A DNA stretch of 42,601 nucleotides from an uncultured Bacillaceae bacterium (GTDB lineage Bacteria; Bacillota; Bacilli; Bacillales; Amphibacillaceae): contig CALAMD010000080.1 of NCBI GenBank assembly GCA_937925695.1, positions 1 to 42,601 of the forward strand, read 5' to 3'. Of the stretch, positions 1 to 7,755 are shown one piece after another. The position numbers and the translations under genes were made by a program. The notes beneath the pieces are model-generated. The model saw only the letters and a program-made list of their open reading frames with translations. It was not told the DNA's origin and did not search any database. Numbering within the stretch: the first letter of the stretch is position 1; each line of letters begins with the position of its first letter.

Positions 1-119
1 AATGTTGACGAACTATGAGAATTTCCTGAAGTTCGTGTAGTTTAACAGCTTCAATATTGACGAACTATAAGAATTTCCTGAAGTTCATCCACTTTAACCA
101 CTCTAATATTAACGAACAC
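1..119 (+). repeat. 52-bp palindromic tandem repeat, left edge array
   Basis: Two full units (1-52 and 53-104) and the start of a third (from 105) repeat with an exact 52-bp period, each opening AATRTTRACGAAC. Each full unit holds an inverted repeat: ACGAACT at 8-14 pairs with AGTTCGT at 30-36 across a 15-base loop. The second unit has one mismatch in the right arm (82-88). The same family, in the opposite orientation, closes the window at 42431-42601. The function is unknown. The array is cut by the window edge. Confidence 0.85.
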
Positions 120-144
120 TACAACTTTCGCAAAATACATTCAC

Positions 145-180
145 ATTAACCGTATTAACCGCATCAACTGCATCAAATCC
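145..180 (+). repeat. 9-bp degenerate tandem repeat
   Basis: Four consecutive 9-mers, ATTAACCGT, ATTAACCGC, ATCAACTGC and ATCAAATCC, lie just after the 52-bp array. They are non-coding and may be a decayed low-complexity extension of the array. The rest of 181-340 shows no gene. Confidence 0.5.
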
Positions 181-349
181 GAGTTCACAATTTAATAAAG
201 TCTAGTCACATAGCCAACCTTTCTATTCGTTAGCATATCATTTTTACAAAAAAAATTTCACTAGGAAACGAATATCTGGATATTATTCACTTTGGAAGCG
301 CTAAATACGAATGTTTAAAGAAAAAATAAAATTAATTGTTCGTATTCTG

Positions 350-378
350 TTGACTTTCATTTTTCGACATCGTAAAAT
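350..378 (+). promoter_or_regulatory. sigma-A promoter of the guanine permease transcript
   Basis: TTGACT at 350-355 and TAAAAT at 373-378 are separated by exactly 17 bases, a near-consensus vegetative promoter. Transcription would start near 385, about 25 bases before the riboswitch P1 stem, which fits a leader that begins just ahead of the aptamer. Confidence 0.7.
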
Positions 379-404
379 ATCTTTAGGGTTAACAAATGAA
401 TAAA

Positions 405-480
405 AGAATTGCGTATAATTCTGGGAATATGGCCCGAGAGTCTCTACCAGACTACCGTAAATAGTCTGACTACGCAGTGG
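405..480 (+). promoter_or_regulatory. guanine (purine) riboswitch aptamer
   Basis: The P1 stem is GCGTA (411-415) with TACGC (471-475). The purine-aptamer core follows: TATAATTCTGGGAATATGG, the J2/3 segment CTCTACC, and the P3 stem CAGACT/AGTCTG around ACCGTAA. The J3/1 segment reads ACTACG, so the ligand-discriminating position (74 in xpt numbering) is C, which by established structure work reads guanine or hypoxanthine rather than adenine. The position between a promoter and a purine permease fits an off-switch. Confidence 0.92.
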
Positions 481-554
481 TGGTAGTTTAACGTGGTGTA
501 TTATATCTAAAATGCATACACCATTTTTGAATTACTTTTCCCTGCATAGTTTTG

Positions 555-597
555 ACACTCTTGGTAATGCCAAGGGTGTTATTTTTATTCATTTTTA
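555..597 (+). terminator. riboswitch expression-platform terminator
   Basis: ACACTCTTGG (555-564) pairs with CCAAGGGTGT (570-579) over a 5-base loop, followed by a T-rich tract to 597. It lies upstream of the permease start, so it is an attenuator rather than an end-of-gene terminator. A second hairpin, TGGTGTA (494-500) with TACACCA (517-523) followed by TTTTT, sits between it and the aptamer and may be part of the switching structure. Confidence 0.75.
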
Positions 598-664
598 AAA
601 TACCTTCATTGACAATGGAAGATTTGGGTATATTATTGCTAACAATATTCAAGGAGGAAAAGTA

Positions 665-1999
665 ATGAAGAAATACTTTAACTTTGATGAGCTCGGTACG
701 AATTACCGAACGGAATTTTTAGCTGGTTTAACAACTTTTTTAGCAATGGCTTATATTTTATTCGTTAACCCTGCAACATTATCTTTACAAGGAATTGAAG
801 AGCTTCCAGAAGGGGTAACCCGGATGGATCCAGGCGCCGTATTTACAGCAACGGCAATTGCGGCTGCTGTTGGTACATTAGTGATGGGATTACTTGCAAA
901 ATACCCAATTGCACTAGCACCTGGTATGGGCTTAAACGCATTTTTTGCTTATACAGTTGTGTTAGGTTATGGGATTCCTTGGGAAACTGCGTTAGCCGGA
1001 GTACTTGTTTCAGGACTTATTTTTATGGCTCTTACGCTATCTGGTTTACGAGAAAAAATTATTAACTACATTCCAGCCAATTTAAAAATGGCCGTTGGTG
1101 CTGGAATAGGATTATTTATCGCATCAATAGGTTTACAGAATGCTGGGATTATTGTTGGTAACCCTGATACATTGGTTAGTTTAGGAGACTTTTCTTCTCC
1201 ACCTGTATTATTAGCTCTTTTTGGACTCGTAGTTTCTGTTATCTTACTTGCTTTAAATATAAGAGGCGGAATTTTTTACGGCATGGTTATTACTTCAATT
1301 GTAGGTATGATATTTGGATTGATTGAAGCACCAACTGCCTTAAATGACATTGTTGGTGAAGTACCAAGCCTCGAGCCAACATTTGGTAAAGCTATAACAA
1401 ACTTTGGAAATATCTTTACCCTTGAAATGTTAGTCGTTATTTTAACTTTCTTATTTGTTGACTTTTTTGATACAGCAGGAACGTTGGTTGCTGTGGCTAA
1501 CCAGGCTGGTTTAATGAAAGATAATAAATTACCACGTGCAGGTAGAGCATTATTTGCTGATTCTACTGCGACAGTCGCTGGAGCAATTGTGGGAACTTCA
1601 ACGAATACTGCCTATGTTGAGTCTACAGCAGGTGTTGGGGTTGGTGGAAGAACAGGCTTTGCTTCGATCGTAACAGCAGGATTTTTCTTACTTGCTCTAT
1701 TCTTTTCACCTTTATTAAATGTGATTACAGCAGAAGTTACTGCACCAGCTTTGATTATCGTTGGTGTCATGATGGCATCTTCTCTGAAAAATATTGATTG
1801 GGAGCAATTTGAAATTGCTGTTCCTGCCTTTTTAACGATCATAATGATGCCATTAACTGCAAGTATTGCCACAGGTATTGCCGTTGGATTTATTTTCTAC
1901 CCAATTACGATGATCTTAAAAGGACGTCATAAAGAAGTAAATCCAGTCATGTACGGATTATTTGTCATCTTTATCCTATACTTTATCTTCTTATCTTAA
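665..1999 (+). CDS. pbuG: guanine/hypoxanthine permease, NCS2 (AzgA-like) family
   Basis: A 444-residue multi-spanning inner-membrane transporter of the nucleobase:cation symporter-2, AzgA-like branch. It takes up guanine and hypoxanthine for purine salvage. The N-terminus (FNFDELGTNYRTEFLAGLTTFL), the segment ALAPGMGLNAFFAYTVV at about residue 92, and the motif FVDFFDTAGTLVAVA near 265 are characteristic of the family, and the length matches B. subtilis PbuG (about 440). The start is ATG with AAGGAGG a few bases upstream. Control by a guanine-type riboswitch upstream is the same arrangement known for pbuG in B. subtilis, which supports guanine/hypoxanthine over adenine as substrate. It is monocistronic and closed by a strong hairpin terminator at 2035-2066. 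The paralog PbuO cannot be excluded from sequence memory alone. Confidence 0.9.
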   Translation: MKKYFNFDELGTNYRTEFLAGLTTFLAMAYILFVNPATLSLQGIEELPEGVTRMDPGAVFTATAIAAAVGTLVMGLLAKYPIALAPGMGLNAFFAYTVVLGYGIPWETALAGVLVSGLIFMALTLSGLREKIINYIPANLKMAVGAGIGLFIASIGLQNAGIIVGNPDTLVSLGDFSSPPVLLALFGLVVSVILLALNIRGGIFYGMVITSIVGMIFGLIEAPTALNDIVGEVPSLEPTFGKAITNFGNIFTLEMLVVILTFLFVDFFDTAGTLVAVANQAGLMKDNKLPRAGRALFADSTATVAGAIVGTSTNTAYVESTAGVGVGGRTGFASIVTAGFFLLALFFSPLLNVITAEVTAPALIIVGVMMASSLKNIDWEQFEIAVPAFLTIIMMPLTASIATGIAVGFIFYPITMILKGRHKEVNPVMYGLFVIFILYFIFLS

Positions 2000-2034
2000 T
2001 CTATTTTGGGGAATATGAGTTTAATATAGACATA

Positions 2035-2066
2035 AAAAAGGCATATCGTTGTTGATATGCCTTTTT
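2035..2066 (+). terminator. intrinsic terminator after pbuG (bidirectional)
   Basis: The stem AAAAAGGCATATC (2035-2047) pairs perfectly with GATATGCCTTTTT (2054-2066) around GTTGTT. Its A- and T-flanks let it end both pbuG and the convergent msrA transcript. Confidence 0.9.
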
Positions 2067-2102
2067 GCATTTAAAAGTGGTTTTCAGGATAAAAGTTCGT
2101 CA

Positions 2103-2630
2103 TTAGGTACGTCCCCAAGTCTTTTCAATAAATTCATCTCGACCAGATTTTGCTCGATCAGCTTCATATACCGCTTTATTCTTTTTGTAAAAATCTTGAT
2201 GTTCTTCTTCAGCCGGGTAAAAAGGTGTTGCAGGTAAGATTTTGGTGACAATCTTGTCCTTGAATTTACCACTTTGTTCGAGGTCTTTTTTCGAGCTTTC
2301 AGCAAGCTCTTTTTGCTTCTCATTATGATAAAAGATCGCTGTTCGATAAGAGTCCCCGCGATCATGGAATTGACCACCATCATCGGTTGGATCAATCTGG
2401 CGCCAATATATTTGTAAAATTTCTTCATAAGAAATAATGTTAGGATCATATGTGATCTGTACTGCTTCATAATGGCCGGTTGTGCCAGTTTTAACCTGTT
2501 CATATGTAGGATTTTCCACGTGTCCACCTGTATAACCCGAGACAACTTCTTTGACTCCGTCCCATTGATCAAAAGGTTTCACCATGCACCAAAAACAACC
2601 GCCAGCAAAAGTCGCTTTTTCTGTTGTCAT
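2103..2630 (-). CDS. msrA: peptide-methionine (S)-S-oxide reductase MsrA
   Basis: A 175-residue cytoplasmic enzyme that reduces methionine-S-sulfoxide, free or in proteins, back to methionine with thioredoxin or a similar donor. The catalytic motif GGCFWC is at residues 10-15, and the downstream GYTGGHVENPTYEQV and GHYEAVQITYDP blocks are typical of MsrA. The only two cysteines are Cys12 and Cys15. No C-terminal resolving cysteine exists, so Cys15 or direct reduction must complete the cycle. An AGGAGG site lies properly spaced before the ATG. It is convergent with pbuG and divergent from the MOSC gene. MsrB is not in the window. The length is normal for the family. Confidence 0.95.
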   Translation of the reverse strand: MTTEKATFAGGCFWCMVKPFDQWDGVKEVVSGYTGGHVENPTYEQVKTGTTGHYEAVQITYDPNIISYEEILQIYWRQIDPTDDGGQFHDRGDSYRTAIFYHNEKQKELAESSKKDLEQSGKFKDKIVTKILPATPFYPAEEEHQDFYKKNKAVYEADRAKSGRDEFIEKTWGRT

Positions 2631-2731
2631 TTCTTTGACCTCCTGTTGAGAGCTTTACCGTTTAGAGCTGTATTTAGTAAAATAGTAATGTAATCGGGAT
2701 TTTATACCCAACTTTTTGTCATACTTAACTT

Positions 2732-2751
2732 ATGCCACAACTAAATGGCAT
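2732..2751. promoter_or_regulatory. inverted repeat in the msrA/MOSC divergent region
   Basis: ATGCCA (2732-2737) and TGGCAT (2746-2751) form a perfect 6-bp inverted repeat with 8 bases between, in the intergenic space between the divergent msrA and MOSC genes. It could be an operator. No known regulator consensus is recognised. Confidence 0.3.
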
Positions 2752-2784
2752 GTTTAACTATATCATAGAAAGTAAGGGGATATC

Positions 2785-3465
2785 ATGGAAGAGCCTTTTG
2801 TCTATAAAATATATATTAGAGAACAAGGAGCAGCAGACAATGGCGAAGTGACCGATCCGTATTTATTACAGCGATCGTATGAGCAAGAGGTTGAGGAGCA
2901 AATTTGGCTAGGGAAAAATGGTCTTGCTGGTGATGGAAAACATGATCCCGAGCAAGCTGCTTTTGTATATCCGCTAAAGCATTACACATATTGGAAAGAG
3001 CAATTAGCCACCGAATCCCTTGAACTCGGTGTCATTGGTGAAAATTTTTCCGTCTTAGAGATGGATGAGTTTTCCGTTTGTATTGGTGACACATATCAGT
3101 TTGGCGATGCGATTATTCAAGTATCAGAACCGAGATTACCTAGTTGGCATATTGCCCAACGTTTACAAACCCCTGATTTTGCCCTCAATATGCAAAACAG
3201 TGGGCGAACTGGTTGGCATGTACGGGTTTTACAGGAAGGAAATGTGTTATCACGGATTGATATTGAGTTAATTGATCGTCCTTATCCAGAGTGGACAATT
3301 GCTGCTTGTAACGAAGTGATGCATGTTGACAAGCATAACCTTCGTTTAGCAGATGAACTGATGAATTGTGACTTGCTATCCATCCAGTGGCGAAAAATAT
3401 TGCAACTTCGATTACGGGGGATTGAGCCATCTGAACAAGAACGATTGTATGGTCCAAACAAATAG
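2785..3465 (+). CDS. MOSC domain protein, YiiM-like, lacking the usual Cys
   Basis: A 226-residue cytoplasmic protein with a MOSC domain (molybdenum-cofactor sulfurase C-terminal fold) over about residues 40-170. Family blocks visible are GLAGDGKHD (47-55), LGVIGENFSV (81-90), IGDTYQFGDAIIQVSEPRLP (100-119) and NSGRTGWHVRVLQEG. MOSC proteins are thought to carry sulfur or bind molybdenum cofactor; YiiM helps reduce N-hydroxylated compounds. In this family the segment after PR.P is normally Cys-Trp/Tyr-Lys. Here it is Ser120-Trp-His, so the putative sulfur-carrying cysteine is replaced. Start ATG with AAGGGG upstream. It is divergent from msrA, which hints at a shared oxidative-damage role (inference). 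No molybdopterin gene is nearby. Confidence 0.8.
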   Translation: MEEPFVYKIYIREQGAADNGEVTDPYLLQRSYEQEVEEQIWLGKNGLAGDGKHDPEQAAFVYPLKHYTYWKEQLATESLELGVIGENFSVLEMDEFSVCIGDTYQFGDAIIQVSEPRLPSWHIAQRLQTPDFALNMQNSGRTGWHVRVLQEGNVLSRIDIELIDRPYPEWTIAACNEVMHVDKHNLRLADELMNCDLLSIQWRKILQLRLRGIEPSEQERLYGPNK

Positions 3466-3663
3466 AGTTTAACATACAAATATGTGCATGAGCAGATGGT
3501 TTGTTAAAAAATATAGCAAGTATTGGCCAACTATATCATAGGATGAACAAGAAGACTAATTCAATTGGCTATCAGGATAGTAATTATTCTAATCTGATGA
3601 AAGCTAGTAATAAATGATTAAACTTGGCTCCTTCTTGTCAGAGTAAATGCTATTAAATAAGAT

Positions 3664-3677
3664 TGAAAACGTTTACG
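3664..3677. promoter_or_regulatory. candidate CcpA cre site in a 340-base intergenic region
   Basis: TGAAAACGTTTACG matches the catabolite-repression element consensus (TGWAANCGNTNWCA) except for the last base. It lies about 130 bases upstream of the membrane-protein gene at 3806. The rest of 3466-3805 shows no gene, RNA or clear promoter; an AAGGAG ribosome binding site ends it. Confidence 0.4.
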
Positions 3678-3805
3678 AGGAAGATTGATTTTACAACATG
3701 GTTTATGTATGATGGAATTAACAAAAAATGTAAAATATCTTCATGAAGTAACACTTAAATCATGGCTGAAGAGGAGAACGAGGATATAAAAAAAGGAGTA
3801 GAAAC

Positions 3806-4483
3806 ATGGACTACAAATATAATCGACGTTATTTTGACTATATAAATTGGATCTGGATGTCAGTAATTATTTTAATAGGTATTGTCGCGTTTTATTTCTA
3901 TTGGTTTATTGGTATCCCCATTTTATTAGGAGTAGGGGCATATATCTTTTTTAAATTTTATCAACGGCCCTTAGATGCCGACATTGATCTTGTTTATGAA
4001 AGACAAGTACACCAGGCGATAGAACGGGGTTATAGAAAACTGAACTTACATCCTGCTGATGTGCAATTAATTGATCCGATTGTCATTCATGGTCCGTTAT
4101 TAACAGGGATTAATTTTGATCCCGTTATTATTCGTGGTAAAGATCAATCGGTAAGAAGTTCTATTCATGATGCGCTTATCTTATATTTTAGTGAAAAGCA
4201 AATGTACTTTTACAAATATAGTTTCTCTATTATTGATGCAGAAGTGAATGAAACGTTTGGTGTTATTTTTTATCAAGACATTGTATCCGTGTCTACTTCT
4301 TCGAAAACAACTCGTTATTTAGATCATCGTACTAATCGGGAACGCTTCTTTAATTCAGATGTTTTCCAGCTAACTACTGCGGGCGGAACAAGTATTGAGT
4401 GTTCGATTCGTGATATCGATCAGGTTGAGTCAAGTATTGAATCAATCAAGGAGATTCTCCGTAAGAAAAAAAGTGCTTCATAA
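3806..4483 (+). CDS. unknown membrane protein with two N-terminal helices
   Basis: I do not recognise this 225-residue protein. Two transmembrane helices lie at about residues 15-33 and 34-52 with hardly any loop between them, leaving both ends on the same, probably cytoplasmic, side. The soluble part from about 55 to 225 contains a repeated beta-strand pattern (FSEKQMYFYKYSFS, GVIFYQDIVSVSTSSKT, FQLTTAGGTSIECSI), then a C-terminal amphipathic helix ending in a lysine-rich tail. That pattern (strands plus a final helix) resembles bacterial PH-like domains, but this is only an impression. ATG start with AAGGAG 8 bases upstream. A candidate cre site upstream suggests catabolite control. It stands alone; a methyltransferase remnant follows. 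Confidence 0.75.
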   Translation: MDYKYNRRYFDYINWIWMSVIILIGIVAFYFYWFIGIPILLGVGAYIFFKFYQRPLDADIDLVYERQVHQAIERGYRKLNLHPADVQLIDPIVIHGPLLTGINFDPVIIRGKDQSVRSSIHDALILYFSEKQMYFYKYSFSIIDAEVNETFGVIFYQDIVSVSTSSKTTRYLDHRTNRERFFNSDVFQLTTAGGTSIECSIRDIDQVESSIESIKEILRKKKSAS

Positions 4484-4567
4484 AGAATGGATTTTCTCTT
4501 TGCTAGTCGGTTGATTATAGTTGATTATAGGAGATAAGATAAGGAAAATGCGAAGGGAGAACCAAAT

Positions 4568-4747
4568 GTGTCGACAACGAATTGGCAAAGGGAAGATGTT
4601 ACAGAACATTATTTGAAGCAGGTGCGAGGCGGTATTCCCTATGGTGCAGATCAAGTTAAAATTATGCTTCAAGTGATTAATTATTTTAGTCCTCACCCAA
4701 AGAAAATCATGGATTTAGGATGTGGGAACGGGTTTTTGGCGGGATAA
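4568..4747 (+). pseudogene. truncated SAM-dependent methyltransferase
   Basis: A GTG-initiated frame of 59 codons with a GAAGGGAGA ribosome binding site encodes only the start of a class I SAM methyltransferase. An N-terminal helix region (NWQREDVTEHYLKQVRGGIP) is followed by strand 1 and glycine motif I (KKIMDLGCGNGFLAG), then a TAA stop directly after. At least 150 residues that should follow (motifs II-VI) are absent: the DNA beyond is a terminator and the pepA promoter region. Motif I is intact, so the loss is probably recent and due to deletion rather than slow decay. No flanking insertion sequence is visible. It could also be expressed as a non-catalytic fragment. Confidence 0.7.
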
Positions 4748-4759
4748 AATAAATAACTT

Positions 4760-5017
4760 ATGTTTGCAATGATCGTTAGCAATTTAGCGGTCATTTTTTT
4801 ATTGAATTTTTTCAGTATTTATCGGCGATTCATTGAGCCATGGAAGGAACATTTTTCAAATGCTGGACTTGATAATTTAGTGGGTTTACTGACGACCTTT
4901 TTCACCTTGATAGTTTTGTTTTATGTTACACTTAATGTAGCTATTGATAAGCAATACTTACACCGACATGAGGAGGATTTTTTTTATTATGCAAGCAAAC
5001 ATACTATTTTCAAATAA
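4760..5017 (+). CDS. doubtful 85-residue membrane ORF
   Basis: An open frame encoding two hydrophobic stretches (about residues 2-19 and 41-61) separated by a charged segment. Several things argue against it: its first codons lie inside a terminator-like hairpin (4768-4800), its end overlaps the pepA ribosome binding site and start by 29 bases, there is no good ribosome binding site, and the hydrophobicity can come from T-runs. It is kept because the middle (RRFIEPWKEHFSNAGLDNL) looks protein-like. Confidence 0.2.
   Translation: MFAMIVSNLAVIFLLNFFSIYRRFIEPWKEHFSNAGLDNLVGLLTTFFTLIVLFYVTLNVAIDKQYLHRHEEDFFYYASKHTIFK
4768..4800 (+). terminator. probable intrinsic terminator upstream of pepA
   Basis: AATGATCGTT (4768-4777) pairs with AGCGGTCATT (4786-4795), including two G-T pairs, and runs into seven T residues (4794-4800). 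It would end transcription from the 3806 gene and the methyltransferase remnant. Confidence 0.6.
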
Positions 5018-6368
5018 TGACCAGGTTAATAGCAATGATTCGCTGAAACATTTGCTTCAACACCAGTCAAAATCATATATAGTAACGATTGTTGACAATC
5101 AATTATTTGTCGTTATTAAAGATGAGGTCGCAAAGAAACAAACCCTTGACGCCGTTAGAATGCTAGCAGGCGATATCGGGCGCGACTTAAGCAAGCAAAA
5201 AGTTGATGAAGCTGTCATCCATGCGCAGGATTTAGTCACATCTTTTGCCGATTTAGCTGAAGAGGATCTTGTTACTGCCTTTGTCGAAGGTTGGCATTTA
5301 GGATCTTACGAGTACCGTACATATAAATCTAATGACCATGTTTTCGTCACCAACTTAACTGTTGAAAGTGATCGCGACCTTGCACAGGCGGTTGTAGCCG
5401 GTAAAATTCGTGCAGAAGCGATGAACTTCTCCCGAGATTTGATGAATGAAGCACCGAATGAGTTAAACCCAGAGACTTTTCCTGAGCGCTTGGTCACTGC
5501 TTTTGCCAATACAGATGTGAAGGTTACCGTCTATGATCAGCAAGAGCTTGAAGCTATGGAAATGAATGGTGTTTTAGCTGTCGGTCGAGGCAGTAAATAT
5601 GCACCAGCCTTCGTTGAAATAAGCTATTGTACCGATGATTCGAAGCCACTCGTTGCCCTTGTCGGTAAGGGGGTCACATTTGATACAGGCGGCATTAGCT
5701 TAAAAGGCAGTCGTGATTTAAGTGATATGCGGATGGATATGGGTGGTGCAGCTGCCGTAGCTGGTGCTATGCAGTTGTTGGTTAAGTCAAAAGCTAATGT
5801 TAATGTCGTTGCGCTTATGCCAATTGTTGAAAATATGCCCGATAATAAATCAATTCTACCAGGAGACGTTATTCGTTATAAAAATGGTTTAAATGTACAG
5901 ATTGGCAATACTGATGCTGAAGGTAGACTTATTTTAGCTGATGCGTTAATCCGTGCTGATGAGTTGAAGGCTGATTATGTTGTAGATATTGCGACACTTA
6001 CCGGTGCAATACACCGTGCATTAGGATCGAAACTAGCCGGTGTTTTTGGCGATGATGAATTAGCTAAACTGATGAAGGAAATTGGCGATCAAAATGGTGA
6101 CTTTAACTGGCCAATGCCTTTAGTTGATGACTATGAAAGTTATTTAAGCAGTGATTATGCTGATTTTAGCAATATTAGTAATAAGAGTGAAGCAGGTGCC
6201 ATTACAGCAGCATTATTCTTACGTCGCTTTGTTTCGGATCAGAGCAAATGGCTCCATGTTGACATGGCCGGGGTTATGGAAAGCGGCGAAAAAGGCTATT
6301 ATACGAAGTCAGCGACAGGATATGGGGCTAGATTGTTAGCCGATTTTGCTACGAAAATTTCTAAATAA
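4989..6368 (+). CDS. pepA: leucyl aminopeptidase, M17 family
   Basis: A cytosolic metallo-aminopeptidase that removes N-terminal residues such as leucine during peptide turnover. The N-terminal half is the divergent macro-like domain. The C-terminal catalytic domain shows the two-metal ligand set GKGVTFDTGGISLK (Lys and Asp ligands), MRMDMGGAAAV, and the signature NTDAEGRL with its Asp and Glu ligands. The start is placed at ATG 4989 (459 residues) rather than the in-frame ATG at 4944, because AGGAGG at 4971-4976 precedes it, the upstream codons overlap that site, and MQANILF is a normal PepA-like beginning. B. subtilis YuiE is the likely counterpart. It is followed by a strong terminator at 6436-6482. 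Confidence 0.93.
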   Translation: MQANILFSNNDQVNSNDSLKHLLQHQSKSYIVTIVDNQLFVVIKDEVAKKQTLDAVRMLAGDIGRDLSKQKVDEAVIHAQDLVTSFADLAEEDLVTAFVEGWHLGSYEYRTYKSNDHVFVTNLTVESDRDLAQAVVAGKIRAEAMNFSRDLMNEAPNELNPETFPERLVTAFANTDVKVTVYDQQELEAMEMNGVLAVGRGSKYAPAFVEISYCTDDSKPLVALVGKGVTFDTGGISLKGSRDLSDMRMDMGGAAAVAGAMQLLVKSKANVNVVALMPIVENMPDNKSILPGDVIRYKNGLNVQIGNTDAEGRLILADALIRADELKADYVVDIATLTGAIHRALGSKLAGVFGDDELAKLMKEIGDQNGDFNWPMPLVDDYESYLSSDYADFSNISNKSEAGAITAALFLRRFVSDQSKWLHVDMAGVMESGEKGYYTKSATGYGARLLADFATKISK

Positions 6369-6435
6369 TGCAGGAAGCGAGATGGGGTCGGTTAATTTTA
6401 GCCGAAAGCTCATCGTTCGTTCGAATAATAGCAGG

Positions 6436-6482
6436 CCAAAGCCAGTATATAGATCAATAACTGGCTTTGGTTTTATTTTTTT
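6436..6482 (+). terminator. intrinsic terminator after pepA
   Basis: CCAAAGCCAGT (6436-6446) and ACTGGCTTTGG (6460-6470) form an 11-bp perfect stem followed by TTTTATTTTTTT. The 170 bases between this and the asparaginase stop codon contain only very short frames. Confidence 0.9.
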
Positions 6483-6656
6483 AAGGATGATGGGAATTTA
6501 TGATCAATATGAGTGAGAGCAGAAAAGATGAACAGTTTTTTATCCGTTAGTACTGCTGGCGATGAAACTGCCAATATCCAATTAAACTGAATAGGGTAGA
6601 TGACCTATGGAAATAAGAGTAGTAACAGAATTTGCGTTAGGACTTGATAAAGATTT

Positions 6657-7652
6657 TTAATACGTGTTAAAAATATCTTGAATGTCTGATGGCTGTTTCG
6701 CAGTCACTAAGGACAACATGAGTAAAATTCTTGCTTTTTGTGGCAACAGATTATCTCCACTAATGATAGCCGGATGTTGATACTTGTTGATGTATACTAC
6801 CCTTCCATTAACAACACGGCTACTTCTCACAATGATTAGTCCGTTTTCTAAGGCCTTTTCCAGGGCTTTTTCCTCCTGGGGTGATACTAAACCTGCCCCC
6901 GTACCAGCGATAACGATGCCTTGGTAGCGGCCTGATGTGGCAATATATTGAATTAAGTCACCATTCGCTCCAGCATAGGAATACACAATTTCAATGGTTG
7001 GTAAATTAGCATGCTGTAAGTCTAGTTGAGAAAAGAGTGAATGAATCGTATGTTTTCTCGTTGGTGAACGATAGTATTGAACTGTCCCATCGACATCGAC
7101 AAAGCCAAGATGGCCGAGTTGTCCAGCACCAAAAGCATCAACACGATAAGTATTTATTTTTGTTACTTCCCTCGCACAAAAAATTTCATCATTCAACACG
7201 ACGAGGACACCTTTGCCCATTGAATTTTCATTAGCCGCTACCCTTACGCCATGAAGTATATTTAACTGGGCATCACTACTAAGAGCAGTGTAGGGTCTCT
7301 GTGCTCCAATCAGAACAATTGGTTTATCTGTTGGCACCGTGAGATGAAGAAAATAGGCTGTTTCCTCAAGTGTACTTGTTCCATGGGTAATCACAATTCC
7401 ATCATATTGTTCGCTTGTTACATAATGAATGATCTTTTCTCGAAGCGTGAGCCAATGTGTTATTTCAATCGCGGTACTGCTGATGCCATCCATTGTTTCT
7501 ACATCTACTCTAGCAATTTCACTTAGTTCAGGCAGATCTTTGACAAAAAACTCTGGGGTGATTAAACCAGATTGATAATCTTTTAGATCGAGTCGATTCA
7601 TGCCTTTAGCCGAAATCGTACCACCTAAAGCTAATAACTTAATTTTCATCAT
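6657..7652 (-). CDS. ansA: L-asparaginase
   Basis: A 331-residue asparaginase/glutaminase-fold enzyme that hydrolyses L-asparagine to aspartate and ammonia. The first catalytic threonine lies in GGTI (Thr12) and the second in the HGTSTLEETAYF motif (Thr92); the GAQRP...SSDAQLN segment supplies the conserved Ser-Asp and partner residues. No signal peptide is present, so it is predicted cytoplasmic, like B. subtilis AnsA rather than the exported AnsZ. GAGGTGG precedes tandem ATGs; either could be the start (331 or 330 residues). It is divergent from the amidotransferase-like/dipeptidase pair at 7756, so the three could share regulation from the 100-bp gap. No aspartase (ansB) follows, unlike the B. 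subtilis ans operon. Confidence 0.9.
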   Translation of the reverse strand: MMKIKLLALGGTISAKGMNRLDLKDYQSGLITPEFFVKDLPELSEIARVDVETMDGISSTAIEITHWLTLREKIIHYVTSEQYDGIVITHGTSTLEETAYFLHLTVPTDKPIVLIGAQRPYTALSSDAQLNILHGVRVAANENSMGKGVLVVLNDEIFCAREVTKINTYRVDAFGAGQLGHLGFVDVDGTVQYYRSPTRKHTIHSLFSQLDLQHANLPTIEIVYSYAGANGDLIQYIATSGRYQGIVIAGTGAGLVSPQEEKALEKALENGLIIVRSSRVVNGRVVYINKYQHPAIISGDNLLPQKARILLMLSLVTAKQPSDIQDIFNTY

Positions 7653-7755
7653 CTTTTACCACCTCTTTAACGAAATGATTCATATAACGTTCTTATTTTG
7701 ACTAAAGTATAATGAAAAGTTTTATTTAAGTAAATTATTAATGGGGGTTGGAGTC

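Noticed and set aside
292..306. cre-like sequence TTGGAAGCGCTAAAT upstream of the riboswitch promoter
   Set aside because: It misses the last two conserved consensus positions, and a guanine riboswitch already explains the control of this gene.
2084..2572. Minus-strand frame of 162 codons
   Set aside because: It is the shadow of msrA in another frame; msrA carries the catalytic motif and the ribosome binding site.
6607..6660. 17-codon frame MEIRVVTEFALGLDKDF before the asparaginase stop
   Set aside because: Too short, no good ribosome binding site, and no sign that it belongs to a longer broken gene.
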